A stretch of 40,172 nucleotides of DNA from contig JAIBDD010000025.1 in assembly GCA_024679565.1 (NCBI GenBank), forward strand, positions 1-40,172, written 5' to 3'. The first letter of the stretch is position 1. Every line of letters begins with the position of its first letter. The notes beneath the pieces are model-generated. The model worked only from the letters and a program-made list of their open reading frames with translations, made no database searches and was not told where the DNA came from. A program made the translations under genes and the position numbers. Below, one piece after another: positions 1 through 7,136 of the stretch. The DNA is from Bacteroidota bacterium. GTDB lineage: Bacteria > Bacteroidota > Bacteroidia > NS11-12g > UBA9320.

Positions 1-340
1 TTAGGTTTATCAACCTATAACCGATTTTCATTTTTGAGACCAAAAACGAAACAAAAAGTCTTCCCAAAAATATGCACCCTAACACTGGCCAGCGCTTCCC
101 CCGCATTTTTGGTGGGCCAATGCTCGACTACTGCGTCAGGTACATATTGCAATGATACGAAGCGCGGGTGGTCAAAAATAATCGGCGATGTGCGGTTAGG
201 GTTTTGGTGGCCTAGATGAGGTGGAGGGTTGAGCGTGCCAAAACGAAGGGCTTATTATTTTTAAGGCTTTTCTTGTTTCGTTCTTTTTGCCTAAAAAGAA
301 TGAAATCGGGTTATAGGGCGGAAGTCCTAAGCAAAGAAAA
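1..340 (+). repeat. Hairpin-ended ~340-bp non-coding element, copy A
   Basis: This stretch is repeated in reverse complement at 3439-3779. The outer ~75 bases match exactly at the end that begins at position 1, as does the other end around 200-300, while the middle (about 70-195) has diverged to roughly 80% by eye. The element's own two ends are imperfect inverted repeats of each other, about 65 bp long. Each end carries a short hairpin (AGGTT/AACCT at 3-16; AGGGC/GTCCT at 315-328) followed by a second stem with an A-rich loop. The copy starts at the window edge, so it may continue to the left. Small reading frames inside are not conserved between copies, so I treat it as non-coding. It resembles a MITE or a REP/BIME-type doublet; that assignment is inference. 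Confidence 0.85.
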
Positions 341-391
341 AAATGATTCACGCTTAGACAGCATTATCAACTTTCAATTCTCCATTCTCAA

Positions 392-1484
392 TTAATCCCC
401 TTTCCCACTACTCTTCAACAAAAACGCCTTAAAGAATTCATTTAGGTCTCCATCCATCACGCCTTGCACGTTACTAGTTTCGTAACTCGTACGCACATCT
501 TTCACCAATTTATAAGGTTGCATCACATAGTTTCTAATCTGACTCCCCCACTCTATCTTCATCTTATCCGACTCCACCTCTGCACGTGCTTCATTTTTCT
601 TACGCAGTTCAAGCTCATACAATTGTGACTTTAACATCTTCATTGCCATGTCTTTGTTTTGCAGTTGTGACCGTGCTTGTTGGCATTCTATGACTAATTC
701 GGAAGGTGCGTGACGTAAACGTACCGCCGTCTCTACTTTGTTGACGTTTTGCCCACCTTTACCACTACTTCTAAAGGTATCCCAAGATATGTCAGCCGGA
801 TTCACAACAATCTCAATTGTGTCATCAACTAATGGGTAAACATATACAGAGGCGAATGATGTTTGTCTTTTGCCCTGTGCATTAAACGGAGAGATTCTCA
901 CCAACCGATGAACCCCATTTTCGCCTTTTAAATAACCATATACGAATTCGCCAGACACCTCGATACTGCATGATTTAATTCCAGCAACGTCGCCATCAAC
1001 CTGATCCAATAACTCAGTTTTATAGCCATTTCGTTCAGCCCACATCAAGTACATACGCTGTAGCATTTGAGCCCAGTCATTACTTTCAGTCCCTCCAGCT
1101 CCAGCATTTATTTCAATCACAGCGTTGAGTTGGTCTTCCTCATCGCTCATCATGTTCTTAAACTCGAGGTCTTCTAACGCTTTGATTGTTTTGTCGTATT
1201 GCGCATCCACCTCCGCATCTTCCACCTCGCCCATCGCTTTAAACTCGGCTAAAACTTCAAGGTCGTCAGCAAAGCTTTCGATTTGACTAAAACTGTCTGT
1301 CCAGATTTTAATTTTATTCGTCGCCCGTAAATGGGCTTCGGCTTTTTTAGGATCATCCCAGAACGTTGGGTCCTGTGATTCAACTTCTTTTTGTGCTATG
1401 ATAGCGGTTTTCTGGGGTATGTCAAAGATACCTCCCCAAGGCCTTGATTCTGCCTTTTAACTCAACTAACTGATCGTTTGTCAT
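392..1484 (-). CDS. prfB: Peptide chain release factor 2, with programmed +1 frameshift
   Basis: RF2 terminates translation at UGA and UAA and triggers peptide release in the ribosome. The gene needs a +1 frameshift: from ATG at 1484 the first 20 codons end in CTT TGA C (TGA at 1424-1422), preceded by the Shine-Dalgarno-like GGGGAGG TAT; skipping one base continues into the long frame to 392. The joined product is 363 residues, the usual RF2 length. The anticodon-like SPF tripeptide lies near residues 198-200 and the catalytic GGQ at about 243-245, followed by the expected NVNKVETAVR. The ATG directly follows the stop codon of the upstream gene (TAA ATG), so it is translationally linked to that operon. 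RF2 normally controls its own level through this site: scarce RF2 gives more frameshifting. Not a pseudogene. Confidence 0.97.
1422..1438 (-). promoter_or_regulatory. prfB programmed +1 frameshift site
   Basis: On the minus strand the sequence reads GGGGAGGTATCTTTGAC. It holds an internal Shine-Dalgarno-like GGGGAGG, a three-base spacer, the slippery CTT codon, the in-frame stop TGA and the C that favours slow termination. Arrangement and spacing match the known E. coli prfB site. It decides the correct gene model: two overlapping frames form one protein. Confidence 0.95.
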
Positions 1485-2216
1485 TTATTTTTCGTTAAAT
1501 CGATTAAATGTGAATCCCACATGATAACCAATTGTATTGTATTCGTATCGGTATGATTTAAATGCACCATATCCCAATTCTGTAGAAAACTCTTGAAACA
1601 GATAAGAAACTCCTGCTCGTAACGCTACTTTTCTTGAAAGCGCCAACTTTACATACAACTGTGTATTTAATCCGCCTTTTGAGTCGCCAAAACTAAAGGC
1701 ATTGGCCGATGTTGGAACCGACTCCACATCTTCAACTGCATAATAGCCATACTCTTGAGAAGTACTACCGGGGTTGTATGTGGCGTCTGTTGGCAAGCCA
1801 GTGGTTATCCCTAACAAATCAAGGTTTAAACCAAAAGCGACATGTTTAGACAAATGATACTCACCGTTAAAATAGAGGTTGAATGCCGCAGACTGAACAC
1901 GGCTATGAAACAACGTATCGTGATGATTTGAATTGCCTTTGATTGCACTATGTGCCGAAGTAAAACTAATGTTTTGATTGTCTTGAATACCGGCACGTAG
2001 ACCTAAACCAAGGCGTAATTTGTTCGACATTAGCGTAAACAAATCTTTGTTCAACCCAATTTCGGCATGCTGAATATCCGTATTACTTACAGCCGTATAA
2101 CTTAAGTTAAAGTGGTAATCAGGAATAAGTTTAGGTGGAATTTCTGGCGCTTCATTCTGACAAAATGAAACAACACTTGTCAAAACTAAGGCCAGTATGG
2201 AATAGACGTATTTCAA
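1485..2216 (-). CDS. Outer-membrane beta-barrel protein, hypothetical
   Basis: A 243-residue protein with an N-terminal signal peptide (hydrophobic ILALVLTSVVSF, cleavage near FCQ-NEA). The rest alternates short amphipathic strands rich in aromatic residues and Gly/Asn turns, as in small outer-membrane beta-barrels, and ends with a strand finishing in FTFNRFNEK. The start codon is TTG at 2216, chosen because the signal peptide is complete only from there and no ATG is nearby; the upstream gene stops four bases before. Its stop abuts the prfB ATG. The substrate is unknown; a porin-family or structural envelope role is inferred only from the fold. Confidence 0.75.
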   Translation of the reverse strand: MKYVYSILALVLTSVVSFCQNEAPEIPPKLIPDYHFNLSYTAVSNTDIQHAEIGLNKDLFTLMSNKLRLGLGLRAGIQDNQNISFTSAHSAIKGNSNHHDTLFHSRVQSAAFNLYFNGEYHLSKHVAFGLNLDLLGITTGLPTDATYNPGSTSQEYGYYAVEDVESVPTSANAFSFGDSKGGLNTQLYVKLALSRKVALRAGVSYLFQEFSTELGYGAFKSYRYEYNTIGYHVGFTFNRFNEK

Positions 2217-2219
2217 ATA

Positions 2220-2552
2220 CTATCCGTAAAGTTCAGTGGTCAATAAATCTCTGATCTCTCTAATTTCTTGAAGGTTTACTTCACGTTCAGATTGTAACAT
2301 CAACTCCAACAAGTATTCTAAGTCAGTCATACCTAACTCTTCCTCTTCATCCCCAAAATTGATGTCAAAGTTTTCATTCTCTTCGATGTACGTATAACAC
2401 AAACGGCAAATCTTCACCAATGCTGGGTTTTTCTCTTCCCGTGCGATTTCTCGAATTTCTTTTAAAGCTTCGATTATTTCTTCTCCGTTAAACTTCTTTC
2501 TAACCGATGCTAATAAATCTTCAATTTTTTTATTGCCTTTCGCGCTAACCAT
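2220..2552 (-). CDS. Small acidic helical protein of unknown function
   Basis: A 110-residue protein, strongly charged and predicted mostly helical, with an acidic run (FGDEEEELG near residues 65-73) and no signal peptide or membrane segment, so probably cytosolic. It does contain two Cys close together (KICRLCY, near 47-53), too few for a confident metal site. I do not recognise the family. It is the first gene of an apparent three-gene transcription unit with the beta-barrel protein and prfB, and a good -7 box lies just upstream. A protein-protein interaction role would fit its composition but is not shown. Confidence 0.75.
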   Translation of the reverse strand: MVSAKGNKKIEDLLASVRKKFNGEEIIEALKEIREIAREEKNPALVKICRLCYTYIEENENFDINFGDEEEELGMTDLEYLLELMLQSEREVNLQEIREIRDLLTTELYG

Positions 2553-2583
2553 GACTTTTACTTTCTAAGATTTTTACAGTGTG

Positions 2584-2591
2584 CAAAGTTA
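2584..2591 (-). promoter_or_regulatory. Probable sigma-A -7 box (TAACTTTG)
   Basis: On the minus strand TAACTTTG matches the Bacteroidota consensus TAnnTTTG. It lies 32 bases before the ATG at 2552, giving a leader of about 25 nt for the 110-aa protein, beta-barrel and prfB unit. No clear -33 TTG at ideal spacing was seen. Confidence 0.55.
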
Positions 2592-2693
2592 TTGTTTTTT
2601 AAGAAACAAAATGATGCTTTTTGAATCTTAAAAACACCAATGATTATGACTTAAACCAGGTGACATAATTGCCTACCAATATGGATTTTTACA

Positions 2694-3347
2694 TTACTTC
2701 TTCTCGGCCCAAACGAATTCGGCAAAACCATACCAGTCCCAAAAAACACTCGCCATAATATAACCATACTTCACACGGTTATGAATGAACTTAATAGGCA
2801 TCATGAATATGTTTCTATAGCTGCGACGAAGCCCTCCTGCTTTTATCTCAAACCCAACCCCTTCTAACACTTTCGACACTTCTGGAACAGAATACACACG
2901 CACATGGGTATCATCATCGTAAAAATTTAATGTCCCTTTTCGGCTTGGCAATGTCGTACTCTTTTCACCTGGATATTCTATGTAAATCACTCCACCTGAT
3001 TTCAGTTTTGGCTCCAATTGCTCTAACACTTTATCTCCATTATGCAAATGCTCAATGATATGCGCCATTAAAATGGCATCAAAATGATTATCGGGAATAG
3101 CCGAGTAATCGAGTTTGGTGAGGTCCATTTCATAAAACGCCTCCATTTTTCCAAAATCCTCTTCCGTGTAGTTATAGTCTTTAACCATATCTACCCCATG
3201 ATACGTCCCGTTTGGAAAATATGTCTTAAAATCTGTTGCAGATTTATTACCTGAACCAACGTCTAAAAGTGTAAACGCCTTATTACCAAAGTGCTTTTTT
3301 AGTCTGACAAATTTGGTAGGTATTTTTAGTGCAGTGATTAAAGACAT
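2694..3347 (-). CDS. Class I SAM-dependent methyltransferase
   Basis: A 217-residue methyltransferase of the Methyltransf_11/UbiE-like type. The SAM-binding motif I is LLDVGSGNKSATD (about residues 27-39), the acidic residue of motif II is in HGVDMVKDY (about 50-58), and the region around FDAILMAHIIEHLHNGDKVL (about 89-108) corresponds to motifs IV-V, with the IIEHL pattern common in this superfamily. The C-terminus has a short hydrophobic aromatic stretch (GYIMASVFWDWYGFAEFVW) that could touch a membrane. The acceptor substrate cannot be deduced. It is followed on the same strand by the prfB unit and preceded by the copy B repeat, with its own -7 box. Confidence 0.85.
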   Translation of the reverse strand: MSLITALKIPTKFVRLKKHFGNKAFTLLDVGSGNKSATDFKTYFPNGTYHGVDMVKDYNYTEEDFGKMEAFYEMDLTKLDYSAIPDNHFDAILMAHIIEHLHNGDKVLEQLEPKLKSGGVIYIEYPGEKSTTLPSRKGTLNFYDDDTHVRVYSVPEVSKVLEGVGFEIKAGGLRRSYRNIFMMPIKFIHNRVKYGYIMASVFWDWYGFAEFVWAEKK

Positions 3348-3364
3348 ACAGTTTAAATAAGTCG

Positions 3365-3372
3365 CAAATTTA
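3365..3372 (-). promoter_or_regulatory. Probable sigma-A -7 box (TAAATTTG)
   Basis: TAAATTTG on the minus strand matches TAnnTTTG and sits 17 bases before the methyltransferase ATG at 3347, predicting a leader of about 11 nt. It is only a few bases from the fragment of the hairpin-ended repeat at 3380. Confidence 0.5.
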
Positions 3373-3379
3373 ATGTTCT

Positions 3380-3418
3380 TTAGGAGTTGCCACCCCTATA
3401 ACCCGGCTTTCATTTTTT
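3380..3418 (-). repeat. Solo decayed end of the hairpin-ended element
   Basis: The stretch follows the same pattern as the end of copy B at 3450-3486: TTA, hairpin, then TATAACCCG followed by a TTTCATT T-run. Here the hairpin is AGGAGT/ACCCCT with one mismatched pair. The body of the element is not present between this end and copy B, so it appears to be a remnant or a solo end module. Confidence 0.6.
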
Positions 3419-3438
3419 CCTTGAACTCTAAGAGAGCC

Positions 3439-3779
3439 TTTTCTTTGTTTAGGGCTTCTGCCCTGTAACCCGATTTCATTCTTTTTAGGCAAAAAGAACG
3501 AAACAAGAAAAGCCTTAAAAATAATAAGCCCTTCGTTTTGGCACGCTCAACCCTCCACCTCATCTAGGCCACCAAAACCCGCCTTCGCACAACGCCAATT
3601 ATTTTTGGCCGCACACACTTCGCATCGTTGCAATATCTACCTGACGACGAACAAGAGCACTAGCCCACCAAAAATGCGGAGGACGCGTTGGCCTGTGTTG
3701 GGGAGCATATTTTTGGGAAGACTTTTTGTTTCGTTTTTGGTCTCAAAAATGAAAATCGGTTATAGGTTGATAAACCTAA
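3439..3779 (-). repeat. Hairpin-ended ~340-bp non-coding element, copy B
   Basis: Reverse complement of positions 1-340, with near-perfect ends and a diverged centre. Its terminal hairpins are AGGGC/GCCCT at 3451-3464 and AGGTT/AACCT at 3764-3777. Next to each lies a second stem enclosing an A-rich loop that contains ACGAAACAA (AGGC/GCCT at 3487-3515 and, in the mirror end, GAGAC/GTCTT as seen in copy A at 36-62). A 62-codon frame from a TTG within it is not matched by an equivalent frame in copy A. It lies between the methyltransferase promoter and the end of the nucleoid-associated protein gene. Confidence 0.85.
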
Positions 3780-3794
3780 GCGAGGAACATTAGA

Positions 3795-3864
3795 AGGCTG
3801 ATAAGCCCTAATCGACGAAAAGAGCCTGCTCGCCAGCCGGCGGACTGATAAGCCTTAACGAAGG
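3795..3864 (+). repeat. Two further GATA-loop hairpin modules
   Basis: Directly beyond copy B the motif of its terminal hairpin recurs twice: GGCT-GATA-AGCC followed by CTAATCGACGA at 3796-3818, and ACTGATAAGCCTTAACGAAGG at 3844-3864. Between them lies a GC-rich palindrome CGCCAGCCGGCG. With the hairpin at 3764-3777 this makes three same-orientation modules of the form TGATAA-RCC-YTAA-nCGA. The stretch 3780-3884 contains nothing else that I can recognise. Confidence 0.6.
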
Positions 3865-3884
3865 AGAAGAATCATCAAAACAAA

Positions 3885-4925
3885 CTACTGCTCGTTATCG
3901 TAATAGAGCTTATAAAACTTCCTACCATCCGGATCTGTACCACGCTCAATAAAATCTCGGTTCCCGTGGACGTACACATGGAAGTTTTTATCAAGTTTAA
4001 TCACACTTTTAAACACACGTGATTTCTTTTTTACAGCGTCTTTTGAAATTTCGAACGACTGCGGCATATCCATATCACGTTCATCCGCAAATTGGGTGTT
4101 AAAACTTTGGAACGACTGTATTACATCTGGATCTTTAAACACCGCACCTTCAAATTCCTCTTGAACGAAACGTTCATTGTCCTTAAAATATCCAATTGAC
4201 TTATTTAGCAGATCAATTTGATCAGCCTTTTCCATTGTATATTCCTCCGGCAACGCTTCCGACACGAATGACTTGCAGGCTTCCAATACGTTATTGGTAT
4301 TGAAGTAAATATCTCTTCGATGTTTTAAATGTAAAAAATCATCTGACCAAAAACGAGCCTCTACCCCTTTATTGGTTTGATCTACAACGGTTACCAAATA
4401 ACCTTCTTCTTCATCGGTATTAAAAATGAGGCAGCCTTTGTCCAATTTCCCAACGTTTATTCCTTCATCACTCTCCACTTCAAACTGATTTTTTCGAGCG
4501 ATGACTTTAAGAAAGGTGTCTTTATTTTCGGCTTTGAATATACCCACTGCGTCGAGCACCTGTCCTTCAATCTGACAATCTCTTAGTAAGGCAATACACA
4601 ACTCCCCCGGTTTGATATTCGGATGATCACTGCAACGATACAAATGCCGCGCAATGTTGTTCGCTTGTTCTTTCAATGTGCTTTCGCCACTAAAAATTTG
4701 ACCTACATAACTATAAATCTCATTTAGTTTGATGTCTACATCGTGATCTAAGTGATACAATTCCTTATCGTTAAAGGACTCAAAGAAATAAGTCTTTAAG
4801 GCTACTTCCACCTTATCGTCCATCAACAAAGGTTCTTCAGAAAACTTGCAGCCTTCCTCTAAGCTCTTGTTTCCAATGTGGTGTAAAAAGACAGATTCTA
4901 TCGTGACGTCCTCGGCGTATATCAT
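3885..4925 (-). CDS. Nucleoid-associated protein, NdpA/YejK family
   Basis: A 346-residue cytosolic protein of the 37-kDa nucleoid-associated family (NdpA/YejK). Family hallmarks visible are the N-terminal IESVFLHHIGNK segment, the conserved central block CIALLRDCQIEG followed by DAVGIFKAENKDTFLKV (about residues 108-140), and the C-terminal nucleotide- or nucleoid-binding region ending in a charged HGNRDFIERG turn. Length agrees with the family (about 330-350). Members associate with DNA in the nucleoid and their precise role is not settled; a defence role has been suggested for some homologues elsewhere but nothing here supports it. It stands alone, between the repeat cluster and a divergently transcribed gene at 5101. 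Confidence 0.85.
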   Translation of the reverse strand: MIYAEDVTIESVFLHHIGNKSLEEGCKFSEEPLLMDDKVEVALKTYFFESFNDKELYHLDHDVDIKLNEIYSYVGQIFSGESTLKEQANNIARHLYRCSDHPNIKPGELCIALLRDCQIEGQVLDAVGIFKAENKDTFLKVIARKNQFEVESDEGINVGKLDKGCLIFNTDEEEGYLVTVVDQTNKGVEARFWSDDFLHLKHRRDIYFNTNNVLEACKSFVSEALPEEYTMEKADQIDLLNKSIGYFKDNERFVQEEFEGAVFKDPDVIQSFQSFNTQFADERDMDMPQSFEISKDAVKKKSRVFKSVIKLDKNFHVYVHGNRDFIERGTDPDGRKFYKLYYDNEQ

Positions 4926-4991
4926 GGGTGCAAATTAAGCGAACACTGTTAATTTATAATTGACGATTCATAATTAATGATTGAACGCTGC

Positions 4992-5025
4992 TAATCGTTA
5001 ATTGATCATTGTTAATCGTTAACTG
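4992..5025. repeat. Short AT-rich direct repeat
   Basis: TAATCGTTAATTG at 4992-5004 recurs as TAATCGTTAACTG at 5013-5025, in a 175-bp divergent intergenic region that otherwise holds AT-rich, near-palindromic words (AATTATAAATT-like). This type of decorated spacer is common in Bacteroidota; no operator function is shown. Confidence 0.4.
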
Positions 5026-5056
5026 GCAATCGTCATTCAATTCAACCATAAGAGTA

Positions 5057-5064
5057 TACATTTG
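5057..5064 (+). promoter_or_regulatory. Probable sigma-A -7 box (TACATTTG)
   Basis: TACATTTG matches TAnnTTTG and lies 36 bases before the ATG at 5101, giving a leader of about 30 nt. It would drive the BatA-like gene and probably the dihydroorotase-like gene and glycosyltransferase behind it. Confidence 0.5.
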
Positions 5065-5100
5065 CGAAAATAAAAACCAGATCATTTCGTATACCTTTAT

Positions 5101-7134
5101 ATGAGTTTTGTTTATCCTAATTTTTTATGGGCGTTATTGCTTCTTTTGGTGCCAATCATTGTGCATCTGTTCCATTTTAGGAGATACAAAAAAGTATTGT
5201 TTCCAAACGTTCGATTTCTAAAAAACGTTCAAAAGCAAACACAGTCGATTAAGAAGCTTAGAAACTTTCTGGTTTTATTAGCAAGATTACTGGCATTAGC
5301 ATTTTTGGTATTTGCCTTTGCACAACCCTACATCCCTATCGACAATCAAGAAGTTAGCCAGAGTGACGAAATCGTTGGCATCTATATCGACAATTCATTC
5401 AGCATGGACAATGACGGGAAGCAAGGTCCACTAATTGAGGAAGCGAAGTCGAAAGCAAGGGAGTTAATCAAGTCCTATTTACCAACCGACCGATTTCTTG
5501 TGAATAGTAATACCTCTATAGGCCGACTACCAGTAAATCAGAAAGACGCTATTTCTCTGGTCGACAATATTGATATTGACAAAACCACAAAACCTGTTGT
5601 GGACGTTATTGATTTGCTGAATCAGAGCTTGGTTAACAATGGTGCAGCAAAAAAACACCTGTATCTCTTTTCTGATTTCCAGGGTCAAAACTCTACGGCA
5701 ACTAGTGACTTATCTGACAGCAGTACGCTGGTTACCCTATCTCCTACTCAACCAATAAAAAACAACAACATAAGCATAGATACGGCTTGGATTGAGTCGC
5801 CTGTGGTTCAACTTAACACACCCATTAACTTAGTCGTTCGTATTTCCAATAATGGTGATGATGCCCTGAATGGTGGTAGTTTAGCGTTACTGGTGAACGG
5901 TGAAAAGAAGTCTGTCACCGGATTCGATGTTTCGGGGAACAACATGGTTTCTATTGAGGTTGGATTTACAGTCAAAACCTCAGGATGGCAGCGAATTGAA
6001 GTTAGTATTGAAGACAATCCAATCATTTTTGACGATACGTATTTCTTGAGTTTTAATGTAAAACCAAGTCTTAACGTAATGGTGGTAAACGGTGTTCAAC
6101 CAAATATCTATTTAAACAGGTTGTTTGGGCCTGACCCATACTACTTGCTCTCTAATCAAATTGCAGGAAACATCGACTTGTCTGCACTGGAAACTACAGA
6201 TTTGGTCATTTTAAATGAAGTAACCACGCTTAGCTCTGGTTTAGTAGCTGCCGTTTCTGATTACGTGAGTTCTGGTGGGAGCATATTGGTTATACCCTCT
6301 TCCGTTTCTACTCAGGCACAGCTAGGGGATTTAAGCAAGGTATTGGGGCTACCTAAAATTGAGCAAAAAATTGACCTGAATACCAAGGTCGGAACACTTG
6401 ATTTGCAAAACCCACTTTTTGATCAAGTTTTTAAGAAAATTCCGGACAATCCTAACTACCCATCTATTCAAAAATATTATCGGCTGAATGTTGAAAGTAC
6501 AGCACATTATGCCTTAATGGCCCTCGAGAATCGTGACGTGTTTTTGTCTGAAAGTAAAATTGGCACCGGACATGCATACGTTTTGGCTTGCCCTTTAGAT
6601 GATAAATGGAGTAATTTTCCTAAACACGGGCTATTTGTTCCGACAGTTATTAAGATGGCAATGAACCGGTCGGTAGATTATCCTTTATCCAATACCATTA
6701 GCAACCGAAACATTTTTAAAGCCGTACCTGAATCACGTCGATTACAAGGGGAGCTAAATTTAATTGATGGTGAGACCGAATGGATGCCAGTTATTAATAC
6801 GATTGGCGCTTCGCCTTTTATTGATGCAGGTTTCGAGCAATTACAATCAGGTAATATTTCACTACAAACAACCGATACTTTACTGCAAGTTGTGGCTTTT
6901 AACTACGATCGATCGGAGTCTAAAAACACATTTTTATCCAACGAAGATGTTGCCGCTTTATTCCCAAATATCAAGGTGGATATGATGGATAATCCAGCAA
7001 CTTATGTCACCGAAACTGTTTCACAATATCGATTTGGCAAACAATTTTGGAAAGCATGTATCATTCTTGCATTGATTTTCTTGGCAATTGAGATACTTTT
7101 GTTGAGATTTTGGCCGACCACGGTCAAACAATAA
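5101..7134 (+). CDS. BatA-like membrane protein with vWA-type domain
   Basis: A 677-residue inner-membrane protein. Residues 1-80 match the BatA N-terminal domain: a first membrane helix (FLWALLLLLVPIIVHLF), a basic loop with FRRYKKVLFPNVRFL, and a second helix ending AFAQPYIP. A von Willebrand factor A-like domain follows, with the MIDAS-type DNSFS (D-x-S-x-S) around residues 97-101. A long periplasmic part with a Rossmann-like glutamine amidotransferase-type fold (SSGGSILVIPS near 395) leads to a C-terminal helix (ILALIFLAIEILLLRFW). Family members are conserved in Bacteroidota and linked loosely to aerotolerance and envelope function. The next gene starts three bases after its stop, implying co-transcription. 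Confidence 0.88.
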   Translation: MSFVYPNFLWALLLLLVPIIVHLFHFRRYKKVLFPNVRFLKNVQKQTQSIKKLRNFLVLLARLLALAFLVFAFAQPYIPIDNQEVSQSDEIVGIYIDNSFSMDNDGKQGPLIEEAKSKARELIKSYLPTDRFLVNSNTSIGRLPVNQKDAISLVDNIDIDKTTKPVVDVIDLLNQSLVNNGAAKKHLYLFSDFQGQNSTATSDLSDSSTLVTLSPTQPIKNNNISIDTAWIESPVVQLNTPINLVVRISNNGDDALNGGSLALLVNGEKKSVTGFDVSGNNMVSIEVGFTVKTSGWQRIEVSIEDNPIIFDDTYFLSFNVKPSLNVMVVNGVQPNIYLNRLFGPDPYYLLSNQIAGNIDLSALETTDLVILNEVTTLSSGLVAAVSDYVSSGGSILVIPSSVSTQAQLGDLSKVLGLPKIEQKIDLNTKVGTLDLQNPLFDQVFKKIPDNPNYPSIQKYYRLNVESTAHYALMALENRDVFLSESKIGTGHAYVLACPLDDKWSNFPKHGLFVPTVIKMAMNRSVDYPLSNTISNRNIFKAVPESRRLQGELNLIDGETEWMPVINTIGASPFIDAGFEQLQSGNISLQTTDTLLQVVAFNYDRSESKNTFLSNEDVAALFPNIKVDMMDNPATYVTETVSQYRFGKQFWKACIILALIFLAIEILLLRFWPTTVKQ

Positions 7135-7136
7135 AA

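Noticed and set aside
34-219. 61-codon frame inside repeat copy A
   Set aside because: The same frame is broken or altered in copy B (3439-3779), and the protein shows no recognisable features; sequence conservation follows the DNA ends, not a reading frame.
392-1234. prfB as an N-terminally truncated gene or pseudogene
   Set aside because: The missing N-terminus is present upstream in another frame, joined by the standard RF2 frameshift site, giving the full 363 residues.
3605-3793. 62-codon frame from a TTG inside repeat copy B
   Set aside because: Non-ATG start, wholly in the repeat, and not preserved in copy A.
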